Below are positions 51,001 to 62,178 of a DNA stretch of 64,000 nucleotides, piece by piece. The stretch comes from Microcebus murinus (Eukaryota > Chordata > Mammalia > Primates > Cheirogaleidae): NCBI RefSeq assembly GCF_040939455.1, contig NC_134106.1, positions 37,842,001 to 37,906,000 on the forward strand. Direction: 5' to 3'. The first letter of the stretch is position 1. Every line of letters starts with the position of its first letter. The notes below the pieces were generated by a model that saw nothing but the letters and a program-made list of their open reading frames with translations, searched no databases and was not told the origin of the DNA. The translations under genes were made by a program, and so were the position numbers.

Positions 51001-52039
51001 CTTCAAAGCTGCTGCTATTTCCATTGTATTAGGAAGGGCATTGGAGGTTCCTTCATCTGATCCACCCCTGGGACAGGCAGTATTAATAGATCACAGCACC
51101 TCTGAGCCCAGAGGTGGCCTTAGAATCCCTCACATACTCTTCTGGATAGCCAGATATACCCATCTGTGGGCACTGGAGTTTATTATCCCTGTACCAACCC
51201 ACACAGCCTCTCTCAGATGGAGACGTTACCAGATCAATCTGTTAACAGCCGAAAAGGGACCTTGCCTGAGCTCTAGTCTAGGCTGCTTAGGGGGGAAGGG
51301 ATTGGTGGATCGGGAGCTGTGAGAAGCACAATATTCCCAAGTTGTGCTAGGACCTCATGGATCATAACTAGAGTTAAAAAGTTTAAAATCTAGATGAGGT
51401 AATAAAGAGATTTTTTTAAAGCTGCCGTATTTTGTCTAATTCATACATGTTACATTTTGTTCTAAAAATCAGTTAATCCATTAGTTGTGGCTAAGTTCAG
51501 TGACAGACATAAAATAGTACTCGATAAATATTTGGTAAGAAAGATAAAGTAGGTGCCAGAGGTACTGTGTCCACACTCAGTGAAATCCTCTAACAAATGG
51601 ACAAGAGCAATAAACAAGATTGAACAGGGGAATAGCACTTTGAATTTCCATAATATCTGAGTCCCAAGCCATCCATAGATTTACATCTTTTCTTTGTTCT
51701 TATGAAATTAGAGTTTGTTAGAAAACTGACCAAACTCATCAAAAGAATAATTCTTTTTTTCCTCCCCCTTCTAAAAGGTGTGAATTGTATGAGGTGTTGC
51801 CACTGTTACGTCCCTAAGGTACTTGCTTATTTGTTTTCCAAAGGGAAGGCAAAGCAGAATTTTGTAAAGATATACATGAGTGATCAAATCAAACTGTATT
51901 GGGTTTGAGTCTCCTGTTTTCTGAAATAACCTACCACTATCTTTCGCATGTTTGTGCCAGCCCACATGATGTCTGGCCTTCATCACTACAAACAACAAAT
52001 ATTTAGTCTATGGCTATTGTGTATACAGTGTGACCTCTT
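51001..52039. other. Intronic sequence, no gene recognised
   Basis: The 128-codon frame at 50,936-51,322 begins inside the MIR tail and has no domain. Nothing else recognised. Confidence 0.5.
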
Positions 52040-52170
52040 GTCTCATTTGCTGTTGGTAAGCAGTTTAAAAGCAAGGGCAGGATGAATTGTTTTTATATGT
52101 CTCGGGCTCCCTACAGTGCTTAGCAAGGCCTGTGTGCAGTAGATGACCAATAAATATTCATGATCTGAAA
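52040..52170 (+). repeat. L2 LINE 3' end
   Basis: Contains 'aagcaagggcaggatgaatt', 'cagtgcttagcaaggcctg' and 'gatgaccaataaatattcat', an L2 3' tail. Confidence 0.75.
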
Positions 52171-53494
52171 ATACAAATCTTATTTATGAAAATACAAAGC
52201 ATAGATGTATGTTGGAGGTGGGGAAAAGAAAAGTAACCATGAGAACAGATTGGCCCAGGGCTATCTCTGGCCAAACCAGGACACAGTTACCAGGAGCATT
52301 CATGTCCCACTTTGGCTGTGACATGCCTCATGGTGGACAAGACTGGTTAGAATGAAAAATGGTCATCCTTGGGCAGCTCCCATATGCCAGACTTTTTCCG
52401 CAGTAAGTTTTAAAGGCGTGTATTAAAAGCAGTTACGTAAGTGGGAAACTAACTGCACCTTATAAAAGGCTTAACAGGAGAGGGAGAGTCCTCCATTTGG
52501 AGCTGTTTTGTTAAATGTCAAGGGTAGAGAAATCCAAACTGGTTGATGTTTCTGCTCTGTAGTGAAGACACACTGGGCTGGAGCCAGCCTCACAGCCTGC
52601 CTGAGTCTGTCTTCTGTCCCACCCAGCTCGGGTACAGGCTTTTCACTATACTATTGGATTCCGCAGCTCCCCATTGATAGAGAGGTTGTTTAATATATAG
52701 GTATGTTCTGTAGCTCTTCTGGGTGGACTGAGCATTCCAGATGGAACAGGAAAATCTCCTAAGGACAGGCTCCTGGGAGGAGCCCGCTCTTTAATGCAAG
52801 GAAGGCGCCTCCAACCAGCTTGAACCAGTGCTCTCTAGGGGGCAGTGGTTCTTGGACATACTAGATTAGGGCCTTACATAAGAAGGGATTTTAAAAACCA
52901 TTAGTACATTGCATTAGAATATTAATATCCTTTGGAATTTTTTAGTTCCTTTTGTGGGAAAATCCGTTTTGCCCTGTCCATTGGAGATGGGAATGAGAGC
53001 ATGCAAGATAGCATAAAGAAAAATTCTGCTGATGTGGGTGTTTCCTTGGGGCTGAGGGACTGGGAGAGGCACCAAGGGTGTGCTTCATTCGTGGTAAAAG
53101 CTCTAATAACCTCAATGTAAGAATGTCCTGTAGGCAGGTGAAGGATGGCATGACTCACTCTGGTGGTGACCTCCTAGGAGTTCAGCTGAGAATCCAGGCA
53201 GGTAGGATCAGGAGAGGGTAATTGTATGGTGGTTTGTCAGCCTTTCCATTGCTCAGTTGGAGAATTCTGGCTTCTGTGCTAGTGGTGTCAGTCAGGTGTC
53301 AGAGGATGAATTCCATAACCATTTTCTTTGTTCCTGTTTCTTTGTTCCTGCCAATTGTCACAGAAAAACTCCCTCACTTCCAGTATGTTTTATATTCATC
53401 CATAACTACTACATGGATAAATATGGCAGAAAACTTCACATTCTGCTACCAAGATGATTTTCAGAATTCATGTTAGGGCTTTCTTTTCTGTTCT
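52171..53494. other. Intronic sequence, no gene recognised
   Basis: Unique-looking DNA. Overlapping open frames on both strands near 52,920-53,160 are treated as chance. Confidence 0.5.
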
Positions 53495-53807
53495 TTCTTT
53501 TTTTGTTTTTAAATTGAGACACAATCTCATTCTGTTGCCCAGGCTGGAGTGAAGTGGCATGATCATAGCTCACTGCAGCCTTGAACTCCTAGACTCAAGC
53601 AATCCTCTTGCCTCAGCCTCCTGAGTAGCTGGGACTACAGGCCGTGCCATTGCACCCACAAGTTTTTTTTTTTTTTTTAGATGTTGTGGAGGTGGGTGGG
53701 TCTCACTGTGTTGCTCAGGCTGGTCTCAACCTCCTGGCCTCAAGTGGTACTCTTGCCTCAGTCTTCCAAAGAGCTAAGATAACAGGCGTGAGCCACCACA
53801 CCTGGCC
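53495..53807 (-). mobile_element. Old AluJ-like SINE
   Basis: T-rich head, then the reverse of both monomers: 'gttgcccaggctggagtg', 'agtagctgggactacaggc' and a second T-run, ending 'gagccaccacacctggcc'. No lemur-specific insert. It is substantially diverged. Confidence 0.9.
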
Positions 53808-54614
53808 AAGACTTTTTGTTTTTAAAACAAAGACATAAAATACATAATAAACAGAAAACTGTTATCTACAAGGTTAGTGAAAGCCCCTTACCCTATTTAA
53901 ATCCTGAAGAGAGAAAATAGCTAAGGTATAGTGATTACTTCCTGCAAAGAAAACTGTGATTATGGGGCCCCGTTATTTTTCATAATGGGCAGCCTTGGAA
54001 TAGCATGGGTGCTATTTTGAATATTTGAGAAAAGAGTGACATTCAATCTGAAATGATTCTGTGCTTCTGGGATTTGGGCAGTTCTCTCCAGGCATCAGTT
54101 TCTCCTGGGAATAGCCTAGTTTCCCCTCCTGTGTGGATTTGGGAAGCACTCAAATTGTGTAGTTGTTGCTGACTGTTCCCCCAGCAGGGGATCAATTTGT
54201 ACTCCTGGGAGAAGCTGGGGGAGTGCAAAATCTGCTTTTCCCTTTAGGCTTCCAGTCCTAGCTGCCTAATATCAAGGGAACTAAGACTTCCTGATGTGGC
54301 TTAAGTTAAATACGGGTCCAGGATGAAGTCCTCCATGCAGAATGAAAGAATATGGGGGTAAAAACCATGAATGGGTACAGAAAGGAGTGGCTGGATCACC
54401 TGCCTAGGGGATGAGCCTCCCATGTGACTTCATGGTTGTGCAAGAATTGGGCAACATTTGGCCAGGGTGGAGAGGTCTTGGCAAAGGTGTTTGCACTCCT
54501 GATAGATTCCTATCTCTTCCATGGGGAAAAACAAGTATTTAAAGTTCTGCACAACATTTTAGGAGGAGGAAATTGATTGCCTTACTAGCCTACCATACTT
54601 CCTTTGTACTTTCT
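53808..54614. other. Intronic sequence, no gene recognised
   Basis: Nothing recognised as a gene or repeat. Confidence 0.5.
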
Positions 54615-54800
54615 TGGAGTTTTATTCACTAAGCACCCACTGTAGGGCAGGCACTAGGCTGAAGATGTCAGAGAATTAGAGGACACACCTTCGTTCCTGC
54701 CCTTAGGAGCTTCAGTCTAGTGGGGGCCAGGTAGGGGTAAGATAGGCATACAGGTGATCACAGTCAAGGCAGGAGATGGTAAGTTCTGTACCACAATATG
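54615..54800 (-). repeat. L2 LINE fragment
   Basis: Contains 'aagcacccactgtagggcag', 'cctgcccttaggagcttcag' and 'tctagtgggggccagg', L2 on the complementary strand. Confidence 0.75.
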
Positions 54801-54847
54801 GGAATGGTTCTAGGGGTTTTAAGAAGGAAAAACAGGAGAGGGGGCTA

Positions 54848-54990
54848 AGTGTACAGGCTCTGGAGCCAGATTGCCTAAGTTCAAGGCCTGCTTCTTCCTC
54901 TTATTAGCTGTGGTATCTTGGATAAGTTACTTAAACACTCTGTACTTCTGTTTCTCTGACCATAAAACAGGGGTCACTGTAGTCCCTACG
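54848..54990 (+). repeat. MIR SINE
   Basis: Contains 'acaggctctggagccagatt', 'ttattagctgtggtatcttg' and 'gataagttacttaaacactc', a well-preserved forward MIR. Confidence 0.9.
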
Positions 54991-55059
54991 TCAGAAGGTA
55001 ATGGCTTTATTCTCATAAAGGTTGGTCTTAGCTCTAAGACCAGAAAGGAGAGGCTGCGC

Positions 55060-55140
55060 TGACCTTGAGTTAGTGACTTGCAACCTCTAAATCTCTGTTT
55101 CCTCATCGGCACAATTAAGGGATTAGACTGGACAAATGCT
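55060..55140 (+). repeat. MIR SINE fragment
   Basis: Contains 'tctctgtttcctcatcggca' after gagttagtgacttgcaacct, a second MIR core close to the preceding one. Confidence 0.65.
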
Positions 55141-55179
55141 AACATTTGTTTATTCTAAAATGCCGTGGTTCTGTGGTTG

Positions 55180-55335
55180 AGCATATATTAAGTGCCTGCT
55201 GTGTGCCCAGCACCATGCTAGGCATAATAGAAAAGAGAAAAAGTAGAATATGTGGTTCCTGCTCTCAAGGAGCTATAATCTAAGTGAGGAGAGAATATTA
55301 ATATACAGGAGAATATAAGAGGATAGTAAAAATAA
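55180..55335 (-). repeat. L2 LINE fragment
   Basis: Contains 'attaagtgcctgctgtgtgc', 'cagcaccatgctaggcataa' and 'tctcaaggagctataatcta', L2 in reverse. Confidence 0.8.
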
Positions 55336-58300
55336 AAAACTTGGTGGCATGGACCATGGGAAAATAGGAATAGAGAATTTAGAGTGGACCAGAGTAGTTA
55401 GGAGATTTCATAGCAACCTGTCCAATATTTAGATCCACAAAGACTTTAGACAGGAGCTCAGACCTGTTTACGAAATCCCTGAATTCTGAGGCTTGGAACA
55501 TAGGCATTAATATTTAAGTTAAAATTGAACTGTAGAAAAACAAAAGTTTCCTATATGGGATTTAAGTTAGGACAAAGTTTATAAAACTTCTTGCCTAAAA
55601 CAATAGGATGAATTGAAACTATAAAGTTTAAACTGGCTTTCCATATATTCTTGGATGATAATTCCATTAGAACATAGTGCCTTGCACAAAGTAGGCACAC
55701 AAAAAAATTCATCTGTGTAGTGACTTGTGGAAAAGCCCAGTGGTCTGCACTATTCAGCTTGGAACAGCTGCGGACATTGGAGGTTCTCAGCCCCACCTCT
55801 GGAGGGCAGCGCGGAGGAGGCTCTGCAGAGCCCCTGGCCACAGCTGCTTAGTCCTGCCTCACCTGAGCCAGCCCTCTTTATCAAAGATGAATTCTTCTGT
55901 GTCCTAAAATTTCCCCACCTTAGGGGGTGGCGGGGAGCCCCAGACACTCCCTCCCCAGCAGTGTCTGAACTTAGGTTCTGAGAAAACTTGGCGACAACCC
56001 CAAGTTTCTCCTGCAGTCTAACTGTCCTCTGGTTCCTCAGGGTTTATATACAGATTGGGCTGTTAGTGACCCTGGCTTACACAGGTGACAAGAGACTTCA
56101 TACTTGGTAGAGACTGCTAAGTGCCAAGTGTGAGTGAGGTCACTTGCAGGGAGTAGGGGCTCCTTCTGGAAGACGTGAGCCAGGGGCTTGAGTGGACCTT
56201 GAATGAGTAGAAGCCAAGTTGGCAGTTAAGATGGGTGGTGGCATCAAATACTTCCTGTCCCCCAACCTGTACCCCCATCCCACTCCTCACTAACCCAACA
56301 TGGGAGGTAGCAGTCCATTTAGATCTAGTGCTTTATTGGGGGGGGGGTAGGAAATGAGATGGAAATGACAGATGAGGTGCAAGCATGAACTCCCTGATGG
56401 ACTGACAATTCCTACCCATCACCCAAGAAGTCAGCAGTGATGGCCCAGCTTGCTGGCCCAGTGTGTGACTTCCTGGCTTCAGATCAGATCACAGCCCCTC
56501 ATAGAGCTCTCTGCTGAATTTCCTTCCTGGTACAGAACCCAGAAATCCTGGTGATGACATGTCACTACTTTTTATGTATATAGCCCCTCTGTGAAGGCAC
56601 AAAGACATATTTGCATCAAAACACACCTTCACACAAGCGCCTACCACAGTAGGAAGGACAGATGGGGTCATGGAGGCTCAGAAAGGCGAAGGGCACTGTG
56701 ACTTCCCGTTATAACTCTTCAGAGCAGATCAGAGGGGAACAAGCTTGGAATACAAGTCTGCCTTCCAGGCTAGTCTTCCAAGCACCTTTTTCTTCTCTCC
56801 CAAACTGTATCCTTGCCTGATACCCTGTTCCCTCCTCCTTTTCATTCATAAACAATTGTTTTTTCTTTTGTTTTTCCTCAAATAAGCAAGATGGAATCAA
56901 ACTTTGCAACCTTGAAATGTATGAAATAGACATTATTCCCAATGAGCCTCTGGGAAAGTGCTCACCTTTGAACTTGGCCAGAGATTATGGAGAAAAGAAA
57001 AAGTCTTAAGAACTTAGATAGAGTGTTAGAGCTTTCTGGGTTTTCTAAGTGGAGTTACATATTACATTTTTTTCCCCTTAATAAGGGCAGTTCCAGAAAT
57101 CCTTCCTGGATGGCTAGGCCATGTCTGAAAGTGGAGAGCTGGGGTTGGTTTCCAACTCTGGTTCCGGGATTGTCGTCTAAGTGCTCGGCCACCACAGCGT
57201 AGGAGCCACTGTTTCTAGAATGCTCTTTCCTTCCCAGGACTCAGCCCCTACTCTGATGGTCCTTGCAAGGTAGGAGAGGAACATGTAGGCTATCCTAGTC
57301 TCAGGTAAGGGGATATCCAGGATAAAACAGGAAGATGCTCAAAGTTCTCCAAGACAAGTCTTTTTTCCTGGAGACCTTGCCTGTTCCTTAGCCTGTGCTC
57401 ATCTCTGTAGACTTTCTATTTTTCAAAAAGCCAAAAAATATTTCTTAAAGGCAAAAACACCACTGATGTCTGTATAACCTCTGCCTGCCTCTGTGGAATA
57501 TTACACATTTTAATTTCCCTAGCTATTGCCCTACAACCATGAAGTTCACCTGCAGGCATGGAGATGAATCAGTCACAGAATGGCTTAAAAACAACTAAGA
57601 ATGTGTAACTGCTGAGAATATTCTGATTGAGGTCCTAGAACATTTATGATGTCCTGTGTTTGTTGTAACACATAGAAGTATCAATAATATTTTGTTTATA
57701 TTTTCTAGAAACTTTTACTCCAAGTTTCTATGTTAATGCTTTTAATCATGACAGAAGCAAACAAGCTCTGAACCCCTCTGCCCCCGGCCCCTGTGAGCTT
57801 CACCATGCTCTCCCATTCCCACAGAGATCTGGGACAAAAGGCTTACAGAATCCAGAATCCAGCTCCCTTTCTGAGCTGCTATCGCTTCACAGCACAGGCT
57901 GCCTTTTCTCTTCCCTCAAATCCCTGCACACAAAGCTAGGCACACATAGATGTCTAGTGCACAGTTCCTGAATTGAAGCTATCCCACGCACAGGCTACCT
58001 TCTGCCCAGCACCTGTGCAGTGTAGCTTATGTTAATAAAATAAGCCCCTTCCAGCAAAGAGCAGAGTCCCTGGTGGCCTTGAGGTTTGTCAGAGGTTCTC
58101 TACAATTGGCAACTTAGCTGTGACCTCAGAAGTCTTGGCTCTGGCATGGCAAGGTCTTTGCGCTAAAACAGGCTCAGTGCCCATGGAGATAATCACCTCT
58201 TGTAATATCCACACAATCATCTCATTGTCAAAGCACAAGGAATGCAAAAAAAGAAGAAATACCACAATAAGGTTGCCCCATGGTTCAGCTAACCCAGGAT

Positions 58301-58604
58301 TCTGCTTCCGGCTGAGGGTACCTTGGGACACCTCAGGAGGGATGGCCCTGGTCATCGTTCTGGAGGTCAGCAAGATCAGTAAGGCCCGTGTGCCTACAAC
58401 CTGTGCTCCTCACCAGGCCTGATCCTGCCCCATCTTGTTGGGACCCCTCCACCACCTCCTTGTTTTGGCTGGCTCCCTCTTGTCCTTAAAATCTCAACTG
58501 AGAAAGCCCTCCAGGAGCCACCTTTTCTTCCCACTTTGGGTTATGGCATCCTTTTTGCTCCCAAAGAACTTGCTACTGAGTTCTGCAGCAATAGCTTCCA
58601 CCGT
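55336..58604. other. Intronic sequence, no gene recognised
   Basis: Over 3 kb without a gene or a recognisable young repeat. A G run lies at about 56,337-56,347. Confidence 0.5.
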
Positions 58605-58800
58605 GTTGAGTGCATGGTATGTGTTAGACATGATTCAAAGCATGTTAGATGTATGTATTAATTCTCACAGGAGCTCTATGAGGCAGGTAGTTATATAGAG
58701 TGTTTCACAGGACACTGATGTTGAGAGAAACTAAGTCACTTGCTCCAGGGCACAGAATAAGTATCTGAGCCTTCAAGCCCAGGCAGTCCAGCTGCCTCTG
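58605..58800 (-). repeat. MIR SINE
   Basis: Contains 'tgtattaattctcacaggag', 'ctctatgaggcaggtagtta' and 'gagagaaactaagtcacttg', a diverged MIR in reverse. Confidence 0.75.
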
Positions 58801-58839
58801 CCCCTTGGCCTGTGGCCCTTGGCCTTTCTGCTTATCCAT

Positions 58840-58935
58840 CTCCCTCACTAGGCTGTCAGCTCCCGGAGGGCAGGGACCTGTCCCCAGTGCCTGGTGTGTG
58901 GTAGGCACTCACTAAACGTTAAGTTAATGAAAGCT
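58840..58935 (+). repeat. L2 LINE 3' end
   Basis: Reads 'gtcagctcccggagggcagg', 'agtgcctggtgtgtggtagg' and 'cactcactaaacgttaag', the L2 3' terminal region. Confidence 0.85.
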
Positions 58936-59449
58936 AGAGCTCACCAAACATAAATAGCCATACTTTTTACAAAAATGCTAAAGTGCAGAGAAGTGCTTTT
59001 TTTTTTCAATCTAAGTGAGAGTGGCTTTAGGACTTTCTTCTAGGTGGCATAGGGTGGCAGACTGCCATGGGAAAAGGACAGATACATTTGTCAGAATCTT
59101 TATGGCCATCAGAAATCACTCCAATGAATCCAAAGCTAAATCTAACATTTTAAAATAATTAAGGGAAACAACTAAGAAGGAAAACAGAAAAGACCATTTT
59201 TTAGTTGATTCTGGAAAAAATGAACCTATTTTCTTTCTATCCACTGGGAGCAGGATTTGGGATATCCCAGATGCAGCTGCGAGGCAACTTAGGAGAACCA
59301 ATGGGGTTACACAGCCACCTCCACTCTGGTCCCCCCACACTGGGGCTAATCTTCTAAGTCGTCAAATCGAACACTGCGCTGCCTCTGAGGCTTCAGGACT
59401 TTGGGGTGGTTTTTTCCCCAGGCTTAAAGTCTTTCTCTGCTGCTGACTC

Positions 59450-59950
59450 ACATGTTAATTATTGCTTTCCACAAAGTAGAATTAACAGTGCTCCTGCGCC
59501 CGCCTGCCTGGGTGTTATACAACTGTCTTATCTGCCGGGGCAGAGCTGAGTGTGCAGGCGGGCTGGCCATGGCGTCACCACCGGTCCCTTCTTGAGCAGT
59601 CAGGGCAGCAAGTGTCACAGACACAGAAACCAACCATTGCGAAGAGGCTTCCAGGTGTGCTCTGCTCTGTCCAGGAAATGGAGCGCTAAGTGCCAAGTCT
59701 TTTAACCAAAAGCTCCTGAGAAGTGTGGCCCAGGAGTTTCAGTTCCCTGTCACCTGTCAGTATTAATGGGCAGAAGTGGTGTTTCACAGAAAAAAATGTC
59801 AATTTGTTTTCTCTTTGACTGCTGGGCTAGATAATGAGGTAAAAATGACATTATCTCTAATAAAAGTGATTTGCAGAAACCACTGGCAGAGCCTCTGTGG
59901 CAGAAACTCCCCATTAGCAGGTTAGACAGATAAGAGGAGCAGCTGGGTTC
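59450..59950. promoter_or_regulatory. Candidate enhancer: cluster of GATA motifs with an adjacent E-box
   Basis: Four GATA-type motifs occur in about 410 bases: CTTATCT at 59,527-59,533, AGATAA at 59,829-59,834, TTATCT at 59,851-59,856 and AGATAAG at 59,928-59,934. The last is followed after five bases by an E-box, CAGCTG, at 59,940-59,945. No transposon is recognisable here. GATA and E-box combinations are used by endothelial and blood enhancers, tissues where EPAS1 is active, but the motifs are short and this is only a candidate. Confidence 0.3.
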
Positions 59951-61700
59951 TGTTAACCCCTCCTGGTCTGGTGTGTGTGTGTGTTGGGTTGGGGGAGAGG
60001 CAGAAGGTTAGGGGAGTAGAATTTTAAAAATTGAAGTTTAGGCTAAGGGGAGTGTTTATTCCAAAGTGTGGGTCATTCTTTAACCCCACTTGCTGGTCTT
60101 TAGGATTGCCATTGGGTTTTTAATTTGTTTTTTTGTTTGTTTTGTTTTGTTTCTTAGGATTTTTGTGTTTAGTAGCTTGTGTGTGTGTGTGTGTATGGTG
60201 TGTGTATGTGTGTGTGTTTTTTTTTCCTGAGTCTTGGCCCATTTTCTCACCTCCACATTGCATCACCCAAAGGGTGGAATGTTGGCCAAGCCCTGGCATC
60301 CTGGCATCCATCCGTCAGCAATCTGGCTCCACGCAGGGTACCCACACACGTGAGGTGGGGGCTCCGGGCAGTCGGGGGTATTAGGCAACAGATTGTTCCG
60401 TTGTGTCAAGGAGGTGGGATCTGAGGCAGAAACTTCCCTGGCTTCTTGGGGACGGGAGGGGTCTGCCCTTGTCAGGGCTTGTTCACCTGTGTCAGTAAGA
60501 GCTGACTGGCAGCTGGCTCACTGAACACACCTGTGATGTGGACAGCAGGCACAGCCAGCCACTACTGTGTGAAAACATCCTGAGGATATGCGGATCTATT
60601 TCCTGGGGACAGTGAGGAGTCATGAGGTATTAAGAAACCTAGTGATGGGTACAGCCACCCTCACTCATCTTTATTCATCCACTTTCTACTGGAAAGCACC
60701 GAAACGTTAGAACTCTGCCACGCTGATCCTACAGCTGGCGACCAGGTGGCCGGTTTAATCTTCACTCCAGCTCACTATACCATGTCTGAAGGATCTACAT
60801 GACACTTTAGTGTTGGGGCAAAATACTGTGATGCTTAAGAAGTTTGACATTTTCCTGTGCCCTCGGAGGAGACTTTTAAAATAAGGAATAATGTGATGGT
60901 ACCTTGCAGCTAAGTGGCACAGATTGATTCCCTAGGTGTTCAGGGCAGGGGTGTGGAGGAGAGACCAGTGTAGGCTAGGTGGTTGGTTCTCAAAGTACAG
61001 GGTTTGGAAGGTCAGAAAGGAAGGAGAGCATTTCAGGTGAAACAAGTCCACTGGGGACACGGCTGGGCAGCAGAAAGGGTGCTGAGTTTAGGGGTGTCGG
61101 TACACTGTGTGGTCTGGCTAGAACAGGCACACAGCCACCAACCACTGGGAGCTATTAGTAAGTTTGGAGAGCAAGGTTGGAGCTGGGGGACCGTGGGGCA
61201 TGTCGAGCTTGGACTTTCTCATGAGAGCAGCAGGGAGCCATTTCCATGCTGAAAGAGGTTTGGGGGAAAGGGTGGTGGGCTTGTGAGCTGTCCCCCTCTC
61301 CAAGGTCTGATTCAAATCTTATTCTTGATGAGCAGTAAAGTACGTGAGAACAAGGGGAAACAGCCGGAAGACGGGGGCCAAAGTCTGGACATAAATGAAA
61401 CACTGCTGGGGCCAGAGGAGGCATGTGCCTTGGATGCAGTTTGTTTTCCATCTCATGGGTAACATTTATGAGTTACTGCTCAGCAGGAATGCCTTGCAGA
61501 GGTCTCTGTGGACAATGCCAAAGCTGTAGTCTGTGGCAGCCCAAGTGTTGCTGCCATATTTAGAGCTTCTGACAAAGGGATTCATTTTCCCTGGCTTTGG
61601 TGCCAAAAAAAGAGGGTTTCTCACAATGCATGGCAAAAGTATTACCAGCAGAAGGGGCATGGAGGCTGGGTGCTCACACTGCCCACCACCTGGCACCTTG
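59951..61700. other. Intronic sequence, no gene recognised
   Basis: Contains the TG microsatellite at 60,178-60,217. The 98-codon frame at 61,155-61,451 and its neighbours have no domain. Confidence 0.5.
60178..60217. repeat. Imperfect (TG)n microsatellite
   Basis: TG units with two interruptions (atgg and atg), followed by a T run. A ttttg-rich stretch lies just upstream, at about 60,125-60,152. Confidence 0.9.
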
Positions 61701-61759
61701 GCCACTAATTCATCAACAGGATAGGCCGTTAACTGATCATCTGACTTTATTTATCTGTC

Positions 61760-61835
61760 CTTTTGTTCTTTAAATCCCTCTGTTGTGCTTGGCACCTCAT
61801 GGATACTCAACAGGGTTTGTCTAATGAATGGATTT
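61760..61835 (+). repeat. L2 LINE 3' tail
   Basis: Contains 'gtgcttggcacctcatggat', 'actcaacagggtttgtctaa' and then tgaatgga, the last bases of an L2. Confidence 0.65.
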
Positions 61836-61989
61836 TCCCCACCCTGCTGTAGCCTGTCGCCTGGCCAGTAGCACACCTGCCCCCTGATGGGCTCATACCT
61901 GCAGTGGTATCTTGGCCTTTGTCATCCCTCTGCCCTCCTGATTACCTCCCTCCTTCCAATCCCACCTCCAGCACAGAGCTCTCCCTGTC

Positions 61990-62178
61990 TGGTCTAGGCG
62001 TACAGGCTTTCTCAAACTCCTGTAGCACTGACTGACTACTAAGCCAGTCCCTTCAGGACTTAACTCTTCTCTGCAAGCTCTCTGAGGTCAGGAGTCGTAG
62101 TTCCACGTTTCATTCTAGTGCTCACAGCCCCAGCACGTGAAGAGGGAATCATAAATATTTGTTGAATGAGTGGAGGGA
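61990..62178 (+). repeat. L2 LINE 3' tail
   Basis: Contains 'gctctctgaggtcaggagtc', 'tcacagccccagcacgtgaa' and 'aaatatttgttgaatgagtg', a clear L2 3' end. Confidence 0.8.
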
